Below the pieces are notes generated by a model. That model saw only the letters and a list, made by a program, of their open reading frames with translations. It was not told where the DNA came from and made no database searches. The translations under genes and the position numbers were made by a program. Below, in pieces: positions 36,766 to 49,200 of a DNA stretch of 64,000 bases. This DNA is from Deuterostichococcus epilithicus (Eukaryota > Chlorophyta > Trebouxiophyceae > Prasiolales > Stichococcaceae): contig JAVTLE010000014.1 of the NCBI GenBank assembly GCA_033439295.1, positions 3,720,001 to 3,784,000 of the forward strand, written 5' to 3'. The first letter of the stretch is position 1, and each line of letters starts with the position of its first letter.

Positions 36766-38694
36766 CTATATGTCGAGCAAATCGTCCGTCAGCTTGCCGC
36801 CAGGCTGGCCCTCCTGCAGCCGGTGCTTGTTCGTCAGCGCCACCGCCCGCAGCTTCGCCAGCCGTGCCGCGTCCTCACTGTCGATGACTGGCGTCGCGGC
36901 ACCGGCTCTGCTGCTGCGCAGGGCAGAAGCCGCTTGCACGCCGTCGCCAGCAGGCGTCTGCGGCCGGTAGCTGGCCCGCAGCTGCCTGTCGGGTTCGCCC
37001 GTCCGCCCTGAAGTCCTCCCTGCCGCCCGCAGCGTCGACGCCAGCCGCCGCCCTGCCTGCGACAACGGCGTCTGGCCAGCTCTGCCCGGCATGCGGCCGC
37101 CCGTCTTCGGCGTGCCGGGCCTGCCGGGCGTGCCGCTGCCGTCTGCCGCCGCCGCCGCTGCCGCGGCCTGTCGCGCCAGCGGCGTTCCGGCGTACGACGC
37201 TGCCCGCCGCTTGAGGCTGCTGCTAGCCTTCGCCGCCATGTGCCGCGTGATGGCATCCTTGCGCGGGAAGGCCGCCATGCTGAACTTGGGTCCGGGGCCG
37301 CCGCCGATGTCGAGCGGCGTGTCCTCAGCATCCAGCCGCAGCGGCGTGCTGGCGATGTCGCCCCACGTCATGAACGGGGACTCGCCGCCGGCGCCGGGCG
37401 TGAATGACGGCGTCGCCAACACGCCATACTGGAGTCCCGGCTGCTGGTCGCCCGCTGGCGTATTGCCGGCCTGGATGTCTGCCGCGGTGCCACCGGGCGT
37501 GCTGGCGCCGGGCGTGCTGGCCCCGGACTGCGGCACCGCAGCAGCTCTGAATCGCGTGTTTCGGTGCGTGATCGCCTTTGGCGGCCCAGCGGTCAGCTGC
37601 ACCCGCTCGCTCGCCGACAGCGCCAGCGCGTCGTGCTGTGAGCTGTCGTAGAAAAATCGGTTCTTGGGCTCGTGGCCCGATAAGAGCATGCGCAGCGGTT
37701 CCTGACCGCCGCTGCCGAAGTCGTCTGTCGTGCGCTCCTCCCCCGCCGCCTGTTGGCCCTCCAGCGACAGCGGCGCCTGGCACACACGTAGATGAAGCAT
37801 CATTGCATCGTGCATAAAGCTCAGGCCACGACTTGCGGGTCTATTTAATGTTGCTGGCAAGAGTGTCAGGGGAGCTTTCAGCTCAATGCTGACGAGCACC
37901 TTGCTCAGCGACATTGGATCATGACAGTGCTTTGGCTCACCTGCACATGGCGCTCGTGCAGCCAGGGCTGCGCCTGCTTCCGCCGCTCGTTCATGTCCTC
38001 GAGCAGCTCTGCGAAGCTGGCATTGTCCTCCGAGGTGTGCACCGCCAGGAAGCGGTCGAGCGTCATCATCGGGGTGGCCGCCGGCTCCTGCGCATCGCCG
38101 CCTTCGCCGGGCTCGCCCCGCCCGGGGATAGCGCCGCCGTAGCGGCCCATGAGCGGCGTCATGGCCGGCGTCTGGGACGGCGTGGCGGTGATGCCGTGCG
38201 GCGCCCGCAGCAGGCTGGCGCCTGGCGTCTCGAAGCTGCCAGGGGTGGCGCCTATGGGCGTGCGGATGCCCGCCCGCCGCGCCGCGATGTTCACCTGCGC
38301 CTGCCGCAGCGCCGCTGGGTCCCGCGTTCGCAGCGCCTGCATGATGATGGCTGTCAGACGTCACTCGTCAAAATACTGGGCCTTGCAACAGCTGGGCACG
38401 TTAGCAGATGTGTGAAGCCATGACCGATACCGCAAACCCCATTCAACGCATGCCAGATTCAGCGCCGGCAAGAGGAGCAATGTCGCTGAATGCACGTGCC
38501 TGAAGCCACTCCAGCTTGCTCTGCAGCTTTGGCACGTCTGGAAAGAAGTCGCGCTCGATGATGGCCTCCAGCTGCTCCGCCCACTCATCCTCATCCAGGA
38601 CGAGCTGCTTGGGCTTTGACGGCAGCTTCTGAGCCCCTCGCGGCTTCGGAGGCGGCATGAGCTGCTTGCCTGTCGATGGCGCGGTCATCGCCAT
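36766..38694 (-). CDS. ESS2: ESS2 (ES2/DGCR14) spliceosome-associated protein, 555 aa
   Basis: Nuclear protein of the ES2/BIS1 family found in late (C-complex) spliceosomes. Three exons join in phase: 38448-38694, 37941-38350 and 36766-37776. Conserved blocks are LDEDEWAEQLEAIIERDFFP and LQSKLEWLQA at the N-terminus, MMTLDRFLAVHTSEDNASFA (nearly identical to the family signature), GHEPKNRFFYDSSQHDALAL, ESPFMTWGDIASTPLRLDAE (cf. PFMTWGEVENTPLRVEG), PGPKFSMAAFPRKD and LRASYRPQTP near the C-terminus. Linkers are rich in Ala, Gly, Pro and Thr, with many T-P/S-P sites (GxxTPG repeats) suited to phosphorylation, as in human ESS2. The exon 1 donor reads ATGC/GTTGAA, a weak extension after GT. The ATG at 38694 is the second of two close Met codons' context (MAMTAPS). 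It is divergent from CCT6. Confidence 0.93.
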
Positions 38695-39109
38695 GCTGCC
38701 TCTTCCTCGAGCTCGCAGACTTGCGAGCCAAGGCGAGTGCCACCAGTCGCTATCAGTGCTTCGAGCCAAGTATTCAACACCTCTGCGCTCGCGGCACAGA
38801 TTTTCAGACGGGTTTCCAGTTGGGACTGCGCACGTTCTCGAAGACTTAGACAGACGTTGCTCGTTTACTGTCGCTTGCAAAACTGATAAATTCAACAATT
38901 TCTTACGAAGTCTCCATAAGTCGTCACGCAGGCTCCAAGAACGCAAGAAGCTTGTCGGGTGCAGTTGGTTGCACTTGCAAGTCTGTCGCTGCACCGTATG
39001 CGATTACTTTCGAGAGCAGTGCGACAGCCAGCACAAAGCGCGCGAGCCGATGGGGTGCTAGGAGAAAGTCTGTTTGGGGCAATAGAGGAGCAATTGCCGC
39101 CAGGACATC
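38695..39109. promoter_or_regulatory. Divergent promoter region ESS2 / CCT6
   Basis: 415 bp between the start codons of ESS2 (-) and CCT6 (+). It should serve both genes. I see no defined element beyond A/T-richer patches near 38.87-38.93 kb. Confidence 0.4.
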
Positions 39110-42100
39110 ATGGGGTCCGTCAAGACGCTCAACCCTAAGGCGGAGGTGATGGGCCGCTCTGCAGCGCTTTTCATGAACATCAACGCTGCCAAAGGCCTGC
39201 GGGACGTCATGAAGACCAATCTCGGTCCGAAAGGCACGATCAAAATGCTCGTGGGCGGCTCGGGAGGTGAGGTTTCGACGGTGACCGCAGGCTGGACAGA
39301 TTCTGATCGATATTCGCACGGCTTTGAAACCGCGTATCGACGTCGCATCGACTCAGCACCCTGGACATGATCATGCATGTGCTGCCGGCTCTGACCAAGC
39401 GGCATGTGTGGCATGCAGACATCAAACTCACGAAGGACGGCAACGTCCTGCTGAGAGAGATGCAAATTCAGAACCCCACAGCCGTCATGATCGCCCGGAC
39501 AGCCGTCGCTCAGGACGACACAAGCGGGTCAGTGTGGCGCACCGCCAGGCGCCGTGTGCATGCAGACACACCCTACTGGCAGTGTGTATGCACGCATGCA
39601 TGTTGCCTGTGTAAGGGGTCTTACGTATCCAAGAGCTACAAGCCAAAGCGTTCTCGAATCGCGACAACGATGTGCCATCAACCAATGCAGGGACGGTACC
39701 ACCTCCACGGTGCTATTTATCGGGGAGCTCATGAAGCAGGCGGAGCGGTATTTAGGCGAGGGCTTGCACCCGCGCATCATCGTCGATGTGAGCACTCTGC
39801 GCTTCCCAAAGTACCGGGCTACATGGACTCGGCCCTGCCACATTTCCGCACTCCCGCACCAGCACTCACAGACCACCGTCGACATGGCGACTGCCGTGCG
39901 CAACAGCTTCTTATCAGGCGGAAGAAAAGCGCCACGCCTAGGCTGCTGCTGGGCACCGTGATGTCAAGGGCGTGTCCTCGGCGGTGCACTCCATGATGCC
40001 CTGCCGCCGGTGCCGCAGGGGTATGACCTGGCGCGGGTGGCGGCGCTCAAATTTCTGGAGGAGTTCAAGCAGAGTGTGGACCCGGGCGACCGGGAGGCGC
40101 TGCGCTGCGTGGCACGAACCAGCCTGCGCACCAAGCTGGCGCAGGTGGGGTGCACTGGCAGTTTTGTGGGAGCCGGAACCAACAGGACACAGGAAAATGC
40201 TGTGGGTGCTGTTGGTCGTGCATGCGTGCTGTCTCTGTGGCAGGAGCTACAGGCGGTTTATCAGTTGTATCAGCTGGCCTTGTGTAGCTACGGTCTGGTC
40301 AGGTGCACGACTGTGCACTTGTGGATGCAGTCGATGGCGGACCGTTTGACGGACATCGTGACGGACGCCGTCATGACCATCCGCAAGCCGGAGGAGCCCA
40401 TCGACCTGTACATGGTGAGTCGACAAAGCATGGTGGCGGGCGGTCGCTAATGCAGCACAGCACAGCGCAGCGCAGTACAGTGGAGCGCAGCCGAAGCAGC
40501 TATTGTGTCATGGAGGCAACTGCAGCCAGAGGCGGAGGCGGCGGCGGCGGCGGCGTAACTTTCAGGCGGGCGTCCCACGACGTGGACGTGGACGTTGGCT
40601 ATGAGCTTCGGCATGACCTCGATCCGCCTGCTGGGGTTTAATTGCTCCGATGCCAATGCGCTTCTGCCGGCCGTCGCAGGTGGAGGTCATGCACATGAAG
40701 CACAAGCTGGACAAGGACACACGGCTGGTGAAGGGCCTGGTGCTGGACCACGGCAGCCGCCACCCAGACATGCCCAAGCACCTGGAGAACTGCTTCATCC
40801 TGACCGCCAACATCAGCCTGGAGTACGAAAAGTCGGAGGTGAGTGCACAGGATTTTGTGTTGGTTCGGGCGCAGCAGTGCAGCTTGACATCCGAGACGCG
40901 GCTTGGGACAGCAACACACTGACAGCTGGTTGTCACCGGCGCGGGGGTCCCGGGGCACCGACTCGATCAGCTGCTCTGACAATGACCCCTGCGTGCCGCT
41001 GGTTCTTCGATACCACACCCCCATGGCAGGCGGCAGCCACACAGCCATGGGCAACAGGTCCCTGTTGCGGAACGGAGACAGCACCTGCTGTGATGGTGCA
41101 GGTGAACTCGGGCTTCTTCTACAGCAGCGCAGAGCAGCGGGAGCGGCTGGTGCGCGCCGAGCGGCAGGTCACCACCGAGCGGGTGCAGAAGATCATCGAC
41201 CTGAAACATAAGGTGGGGAGACAGCGCCCGGCGGGAGCAGGGCACGCGTGCCGTGGACGCGCACTCTTGCACTGTGACATTGCCCGATTCCCAAGGGTGG
41301 AGGCCGCAAACTCCGAGGCTGCCTGTGCAATCGTCGTTCGCCACCAGGCAGGCAGTGCAAGCCAGCGCGCTGGTGCGCGGCACGCACACTCGGCCAGACA
41401 AGCCAGGGCTATGCCGGCAGCGACGCAGCGTCTTCTCGCAACTTTGATGTGCACTGGCTTAGCCATTCCTGCACATCGAGAGCTGAGAAGGGTGTCTCTA
41501 TCCAAAACCCCTACTGCCTGGCACCGCGCAGGTGTGCGACAGCCCGGAAAAGTCCTTCGTGCTGGTGAACCAGAAGGGCATCGATCCCATGTCGCTCGAC
41601 ATGCTGGCAAAGGAGGGCATCCTGGGCCTGCGCCGCGCCAAGCGCCGCAACATGGAGCGCCTGACCCTCGCCTGCGGCGGCTTCGCCATCAACTCCGTCG
41701 AGGAGCTGGTGCGCTATCCCCCGTGTCATGTCGATAAGCTGCTGCCCCTGCTCGTGTGCTCCTCCTGCCGCATGACCACGCCCGGATGTATCTGCATTTG
41801 GGACACGCCGCCGTGTTTGCCCGCGGCTGAATGCTCTCTCATCTTGCGGATGGCAGCTTCGGCACCTTGTGGTTCAGCTCAGGGCCCGTTGTGCTGCAGA
41901 GGCAGCCGTACTCTTCGCCTTCATAACAGTGTCCCCACCCGCCTGCTGCTCCCGCAAAACCACAGGTGCCGGAGGCGCTGGGCTATGCGGGCCTGGTGTA
42001 CGAGCATGTGCTGGGGGAGGAAAAGTACACCTTCGTGGAGGACGTCAAGAACCCCCACTCCTGCACCATCCTCATCAAGGTGGGGGGCGCCTGCTATCAG

Positions 42101-43619
42101 CCTTGAGCCCCAACTGTCAAGGACCCCCGCTCCTGCACCAATCCTCACTAGAACGGCTGGTGTTGGCCTCGGCCCCCAGCAGCGCGGGGCGCCATGCCTG
42201 CATCGCATCATCATGCCCTGAACCTTTCACACAACTGTTGCGCGCCCGAGGAACACCCTCAGTTTGGCGGAGGAACCGTCCTGCCTGCCGGGATGTGCTG
42301 GCTGGACAAGCTCGACCCCACGCCACCCCGAATCCATCCATGCAGGGTCCGGCGGACCACACGCTGGCGCAGATCAAGGAGGCCATCCGGGACGGACTGC
42401 GCGCGGTGAAGAACACCGTCGACGACGGCGCTGTGGTGCCTGGCGCCGGCGCCTTCGAGATCGCGGCCGCGCACCATCTGCGCACCGTCACCAAAAAGGT
42501 CAGGCAGGATGCTGCATGTTGAGGTTCGATGCCGGAGAAATGCGGCGAGCGGTGCTAGCGTGCGTCGAGCCTGCAGTCGTCTCAAGCCTGCAGGCGCATG
42601 GTCCTGTGAGCCAGTCGCTGCCGGTAGAGCAGCGGCGGCGCTGCGGGGCGCCTAGCGTCACACACCGCGGCTGGTTGCCTGGGCTCTACTGCATTTCGCA
42701 GCGCACTGCCCTGAACCCCGACTTGCTGCAAATGCGTGCAGGAGGCGCAGGGGCGGGTGAAGCTGGGGGTTGAGGCTTTCGCGGAGGCGCTGCTGGGGAC
42801 GCCCAAGACGCTGGCCGAGAACTCCGGCTACGACGCTCAGGACACCCTCATCTCCCTCCAGGTGCAGTCGCCGGGTCACTGCATTTTCACTGCATTTTCA
42901 TTCGTGTGAAGATCGTGGCACATACAGACTTTTCTCCAGGCTTAAACACACGTCGAGCTGGCTCGCAATGGCTGGGCCTGGCTGATGGCCGGCTTACCCA
43001 GGGTGTCCTGGGTCAGGCTGCCCGGTGCCTGGTGCTCGTAGCAGCCCTGCAGACGTCGAGAGTCTTGCGCTGGACCCTGGCCGGACGCACTGCTGGAAAG
43101 AGCGGTGGCGGCTTGCCGCTGAGTCTGTGCAACCTGCCCAGATGCTGCCGGCGTTTCACCACCCCCAACGACGTGTCGAGACTTCGCGCCTTCTACTTGC
43201 TAGAGACCGACATCAGAGTGAGTCAACCGGGATCAGATGTCTTCGTGTCGAAAACCGCAGGAGGAGCATGAGGCGGGCAGCGTGGTGGGTCTGGACGTGG
43301 GCACGGGGGAGGCTCTGGACCCGGTGCTGGCCGGCATCTACGACAACTACCTCGTCAAGAAGCAGATCCTGCAGAGCAGCCCCGTCATCGCGTCGCAGCT
43401 GCTCCTCGTCGACGAGGTGATTGCTTGTTCTTGAACTTGTTGAGCGGCTGGCGGACCACCCATGCGTGCAAGTGGCTGTGCAACCGCTGTGTGCCTGAGA
43501 GGGCAGTCCCATGTCGAGTTCTGGAGGCTCGAGACCGCCCGGCTAGCCTCGGCAGCTCTTCAGTGGGGCCCCCGTGCTTGCAGGTGATGCGGGCGGGCAT
43601 CAACATGAGAAAGGCCTGA
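39110..43619 (+). CDS. CCT6: Cytosolic chaperonin CCT/TRiC subunit zeta, 532 aa
   Basis: ATP-driven chaperonin subunit that folds actin, tubulin and many WD40 proteins. Thirteen exons join in phase: 39110-39266, 39419-39527, 39691-39787, 40019-40144, 40331-40414, 40680-40838, 41102-41212, 41532-41708, 41966-42079, 42346-42498, 42742-42861, 43261-43416 and 43584-43619. Landmarks are [20 protein letters not shown] (nucleotide loop), [20 protein letters not shown] (GDGTT), [69 protein letters not shown] and [20 protein letters not shown], ending [10 protein letters not shown]. Length matches human CCT6A (531 aa). All donors are GT and all acceptors AG. The best-resolved gene in the window. Confidence 0.97.
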
Positions 43620-44213
43620 GTTCGATTGGTGTGAAAGAGTTGCCAGTGCGGCACATGCTTTGTTGAGGAGGTTTCTGTTGCCGGACGATTTTGAAGCACA
43701 TTTCGGACCTCTTTTCGCCACGCACTGATCTCGGGCAATTCATGTGACAGAGAAAAGATGTGACGCACACAACCTCTTAAAGCCCGTCCGCCCAGCTTCT
43801 CGTTACTTTCAGGAACGAGGTCTAAATGCACGGTTGCGCTATGCTGCTTCGTCATTACAGGACGGATGTCACGTTGTCAGTGAGCCGACCAAATCAAGCA
43901 TGAACTATCAACGAGACCTTGGTCGAGGGACCTCAACTTCTAATATAAGAAGCGACTCGACATCATCAAGAATAGGTGTGATCAAGAATAGGCTGTAAAG
44001 CACGCTCTGTCTGGTTGGGGTTCCGGTTCCGATTCAGGTTCAGTTCAGGTTCAAGTTCCTTCAATCAATAGAGCAATGGTGGAACCTAGTTCCCGACTTC
44101 TGTGGTGCAGCCACCTGCGCGCCTATTTGTGATCTGGTGCTGCATCAGCGCTTCAGCGCTTGGCATAATAGCCAGATCCTGCACGGCAGAATGCACTTTT
44201 GTTAAGGGTACGT
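43620..44213. other. Gene-free stretch with short GGTTC-type repeat
   Basis: 3' UTR space between CCT6 (+) and the Pro/Gly/Tyr-rich gene (-). At about 44013-44064 it holds a run of GGTTCC/GGTTCA-like hexamers. No gene seen. Confidence 0.5.
43994..43998 (+). terminator. Candidate poly(A) signal TGTAA for CCT6
   Basis: TGTAA is the usual polyadenylation signal of chlorophyte green algae. This copy lies about 375 bp after the CCT6 stop on the same strand, a plausible 3' UTR length. One pentamer alone is weak evidence. Confidence 0.35.
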
Positions 44214-44949
44214 CTAACGCCTTCCCAAGCAGGACAGAACGTGGCTAGAGATGGGGCTAAGCAAGAACTTCAACGCCTCATTCAGGCAAGGTGCGAGCGC
44301 CAGGCAAGCGTTTGGGTGTCCTGCGAGCTGCTCACCGTAGCCGCCACCTTGGTAACCGTAGCCATACACGCTGGCTGGGGCTGCTGGTGCAAAGTATGAC
44401 GCCTGGAAGCCTACCGCAGTCGCCGGGTAGGCAGCCTCCTGTCGCAACCTGGTGTGCATGAAACATACAAATCAAGCGCACAGCAACAGCAGCGGCGGCG
44501 GCGGCGGTGGCGATGGCGGTGGCAATGGGCGAAGACGACATCGACAGACGACGGTGCCCACGTATAGCAAGTGACTCACCCAATCGTGCTGTAGGCTGCG
44601 GGCATGCCGTAAGCGCCACCGTATGCCAGTCGCATGGAGTCGCCATACCTGCATGCAGTCAGCACGTATGACCACATGTCTTTGGCCTCATGAGTATCTC
44701 ACGCTGCTATAAGCAAGCATGCCGCAGTGCATATACAACAACACGTTAGCTCGTTGTGGCCACGCCAAGGTTTGCAGTTCACCTACCCGTAGGCAGGAGG
44801 AGGGGGTGGGGGGGCGGCGGTGGCGGCGGCGGCGGCGGCGGTGATCCGTAGTAGCCTGCAACTCCACGCAGCATCCTCGTCGATCGTGCATCAACCTGCC
44901 GCGGGCAGCTGCCGGACAGGAGCACCACGGCGATTGCAGCGGCGAGCAT
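44214..44949 (-). CDS. Small secreted Pro/Gly/Tyr-rich protein
   Basis: The ATG at 44949 opens a clear signal peptide (MLAAAIAVVLLSGSCPRQVD). A run of about 11 prolines (YYGSPPPP...) follows, then Tyr/Gly-rich sequence: YGDSMRLAYGGAYGMPAAYS, FQASYFAPAAPASVYGYGYQ, GGGYG. Exons that join in phase are 44783-44949, 44580-44648 and one starting at 44448. The exon 1 donor is ambiguous (GTAGGT or GTGAAC, 4 bp apart); only the latter keeps the Tyr/Gly frame. The 3' end is also ambiguous: the open frame runs to a TAG at 44214, but a donor (TACG/GTGAGC at 44336) could splice to a short exon ending near 44123. Composition suggests a wall or extracellular-matrix protein. Not recognised as a named family. 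Confidence 0.5.
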
Positions 44950-46227
44950 TGCAGAGCGGTTTGCAACACCCTGCGTGCACGGCAGATCAGACAGTTTAGA
45001 TCCTCAACTGATCGAGCCCAAGGACGCTGGGCTCGTTGCCTTATCGGGACCAGCTTCTGCGGCCAGGAGGCCACTGCTGTAGGGATCTACACTTCCGTGT
45101 AACAAGTGCGCTCGATTACAAGCCGACTAATCAACGCGCGGGTGCCTTGTTGTATGTTGAAATAGCTCAGATCAGTATCTGCTGCGGTAACAGACCGCAC
45201 GACGGCGAGCAGAGCTGCTGCACACAATTATAGTGCCGAGAAAGTGTGTGGTTTGGAAGTTTCAATGACGAGCAATCTGCGGCTGGAGTAGCTGACAATG
45301 TGACTTGCGGCTAATGAAAGTCTTGGTTCAGTGTCCGCAGGTCCTGAACCTGTCACTAATATATTTTCCTGTTGCAGATCGCTCGTGAGAGCGAGTTGAC
45401 AAATGCGCAATAGCTTGTCTATCTACGTCTGGCCGGTTCCAATGCCGTCTCCAAGGAACTCAATTCTTATGTGCGGCAGCAAAACTAGTATCAGTGTATC
45501 TCGCGGCAACTGCACGTCTTACCCTGCCCGTCAGACAGCTAATACTGATTCATGAACCGCACCTTCATGACTGCGGGCCGGTAACGTTAATGAGCCTTCA
45601 GATTGGTCCAAATGCCGTTGTCGTCCGTGACAGAGGTCAGCCGTATCGCTTGAAGGAGACTTTGCAATTGGCGCTGAAGCTCCAGAACAAATTAGGCGAG
45701 TGCGAATGAAGTTATGTGGCAGTTGGCGGTTTGTTAGCTGCTTATAAGGCCACAAGCTCGAGCTAGGGTCCGCGTCTGAACGGGACCATCATGCGTCTTG
45801 GTGGTACGGTCTGTACCGGCCGACACTGTTGCTGCTCTGCGACACGCGCGGTGCTTATATCGAGGCAAATCGAGATGATGAGGTATCTTTGATGTGTTCC
45901 TGACTGCCGTGGCGACCATCTCCGCGCCCTGGGAGCTGTCATCGTCAGTGACGCTGGCTAATATAGTGCAGCGCAGTGGCGGGCAGGTGCATCAGCAGAT
46001 TGATTGGTCTACGGCATGGAAAATGAGGTGCTGAGGAGAGAAGCCTGGTGTCGAGGCGGCAGGTGCATGCACTATCTGAGTGCGCTGGCAACACGGCTTC
46101 CAGCTCGACATTCCTTTGGCACCGCCATCCAGCAGATTTAATCATGTTCAATCCTAGATTCATGCGGATCGTCATGAACGGTTCTGCATTCTCCGCCACC
46201 ACGAACAGTACCGACGCACGATCACGC
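44950..46227. other. Long gene-free stretch, 1.28 kb
   Basis: Lies between the start of the Pro/Gly/Tyr-rich gene and the 3' end of CACTIN, both minus strand. It is less GC-rich than the neighbouring exons. Open frames at 45494-45709 (+) and 45734-45919 (-) are short, and I found no homology or exon-like splicing. An upstream non-coding exon of the small secreted gene could lie near 45.0 kb. Confidence 0.45.
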
Positions 46228-49200
46228 TCAGCGCCTGTAGCGGGCGCGCTTGAAGTTGAAGTACAGGTGCAGGATGCCGCGCTCGAAGGTGCTCTTGAAG
46301 CCCTTCTTGTGCGAATACTCCCATTCCTGCACACAGACGGCGCATGGCAGGCTGAGTCTTAAAGATTCTCTTCCCCAACTTACATGGGGCATGACAGACG
46401 AGACGGAGCGTGCGCCCTGAGGGGCACACCACTTCCAACCCGCCCTACTGCATGTGTACGACATCATGTGCAAAGGGGAATTGGTACCGAGCCGCCCGCA
46501 GGCCATCACTACAACAGGCAGCCCACCTTGTTGACGATGCGGAAGGCGATGTCCTCGTAGGGCGGCCCAGCATGGAAGCGCAGGATGCAGGTCGCGCCGT
46601 CAACTGCCGCAGGGTCCTTCTCGCAGCCGAAAGTCGGCGCCTCGCCCTTGTCGATCAGGTCCGGGTAGAAGATGTTGAACTTGTAGCCCTGGTCATTACA
46701 CAAGCGCCTTCTCAGGGAAACAGCTCAGCACTCTGGTTCTGGCAGCCATTCCAGCGAGAAGGAATGGAGCAGCCTGAACACTCGAGCAAGCGCAGTCTGC
46801 GCAGAGCGAGCACAAGCCAGTCGAAGCGCTCCTCACACATGCATCGTCCTTAGTCGCCTTAGGCACTGCTGCTCAGACGGAGCAATGCCCAGAGACGCCC
46901 AGTCCCACACCCCTGGCCGAATGGCTTGTCATCAATCAGACGCTGAGCTGTTGCACCAATCATAGACCGCCGGAGACACACACCTGGACAGTCTTGGGCG
47001 GCGGGTTGTCGTGGTCATAGTGCGTCTGGTTGTACTTGTTCCACTCGTAGCCGGTGTGCACCCTGTTGAAGTACTTGGGCCGCCGCGGCTTGTGCTTCTC
47101 GTGCCACCAGAACACCTGCGCCGTCGCCGTGCACAGACGAACTCAAGCAAGAGCTCCAGGAGGCTGCTGTCTGCAGGATTCCATCTCGCAGGGATGACAG
47201 CAGGCGTTGTGCAGAGCTGCCGGTCGCCGCGCTCCTCGCCGCGGATGAGCGACACCAACCGAGCCTGCAGCGCCTGTCCAGGCGGCTCGGAAAAAACCTG
47301 CAGCCGACCCCGTGAGTGTCCACATCTGATTGCAACATATCTCTCGTGTTGCCCAGTTGCATTGAGTGTCCACATCTGATTGCAACGTGTCTCTCGTGTT
47401 GCCCAGTTGCATTGAGCTCACACCTGCGACTCGATCTGCACCTCGCCGCCAAAGGCAACGTCGCCAGCGTCTGCGGCGTCACCCATGAGCCGCTCGGATG
47501 TCGACCTGAAGGCGCGCTCCGCAGCCGTATCCATCTGCACCGCACACACGACTTCCTATCGGACTGGAGCAACGAGTTGGGCTTGGAAAGTTTGCGCACA
47601 AACAGTGGTGGAACGGATACAGCAAGAAGACCGTGCACCGTCAGCCCAGATGCAGCTGCAGCCCGTGCCGCATGCGTCGCAGAACAGTCCCGGCAATCTG
47701 TGCAGTTGGCATGACTTGCACGGCAGAGTCGCGACCGGGCCCGGTGTGCACGCTCGCAGGCGGCTGGGCAGATACACACCTGCTGCCCGGAGCGGAAGGC
47801 CTGCTCGCCGCGCTGCGGTGCCGCGTCCGCCAGGTGTCGCATCATGGGGTGCACACCGCCATGTTGCGCTGCGCAGGAAAACACAAAAGATGGCAACCAG
47901 TATTTATAAGCAGCAGGGAGCGGGCAGCGACGACGTATGGTCCATGCAACATGTGAAAGCAGAGTGCAGCGACGCACAGCTGGGGTCGGCCACCATCTGC
48001 TGGTAGGCGCGATCGCCCTCGCTGGCGCTGGCGGCGCCGGCGGCTGCGACCGCCGCCCGATACTTTTGCGACTCCTTCTGCTTCACCTGAGCCGGCGCAC
48101 AGGTGGTGGTGAGCCCTGATGCAGTGATATGAGCGACATTGCATTCCTGTCCACCATCCCACGAAGATTCCCGGGCAGGTGCATCTCGAGTTGTGCCCTC
48201 CTCTCCCGGCCCGCGCCTTCAGCCAGTCTTCCTCCTTGAAAGATTGAGACTGTGCTGTGAAAGACACCCTGGACAAGATGCCCAGTCTGGCGGCCGTGCA
48301 GAGCCGTCAGCTTGGCGACGGAGGCACACACGAGCTGCAAGGCGCACCCCGAGACACGCGCCCGGGCAGCGGGTCAACGCCCGCGCGAGTCGGACAGCAC
48401 TTCGGACAGCCTTTCAACCTGTGATGTGCCGATCGGCGATCCTCGCAGCCCACCTGGGCGCGCATGAGGTCCAGCAGCCGGGCATCATCGTCCTCGTGCA
48501 CCACGTCCTGCCCTGTAGTGACCTGCGCCGGGTCCAGCGGCGCCGGCGACCACTGCCCCACGTTTTCCTCCTCCTCCTCTGACTCCGAACCGGATGTGGA
48601 GCCGGAGCGGTAGCCACGCTGCTTTGCGACAGCCGCCGCGTCCGCCGCCGCTGCTGCTGCTCCGCCTGGAGAAAATTCCCAACCCCCAGCCAGAGTCAGC
48701 AACTGCTGCAAGCGGCTGGGCGCGGCAGGAAACGCGCAGAAGCTGCTTTCCAAGGGTGTGTTGTCTCGAAAAGACCCTCGATGTGCAGGCTGAGTGGGTG
48801 ATGCGTGTGCTTGTGCACTAGAGGCAAGGGTCGCGTGTCTGCGCTCAGTCTGGTAGCATCGGTAAGTTCACCAGGCCGGCAGGCCTTCAAACAAGAGGTG
48901 TCAGATTTGAGCTATTCATCAGCACGCAGGTGCAGTGTCCCCGCCATGCAGAGGGCCCAAACCTCTGGAACGCACTCCAGCAGCAGCCCTGCAAGTGAAG
49001 AAGGGCCGCACCTGCGTCGTCGGGCGGCCGCGCCAGCCGCTCCAGGGCTGCATCCTCGTCTTCCTCTGCCTCCGGCTCCGGCGCGTGCTCCGCGGCCGCG
49101 GCAGCGTCGGGCCTTGCCGGGCTGGCGGCTGCCTCTCCCTCCCGGTCCTGTGTCAGGAAAATATTTGGGTCGGAGCAGCTGCCCAGATGCTGTGCATTGC

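Noticed and set aside
36766-38364. Initial reading of the TPG-rich protein as CDC5-like
   Set aside because: The signatures MMTLDRFLAVHTSEDNASF and PFMTWG-TPLR are specific to ESS2; there are no Myb repeats.
45494-45709. 71-codon open frame in the 1.28-kb gap before CACTIN
   Set aside because: Begins at GTG, not ATG; no recognisable product.
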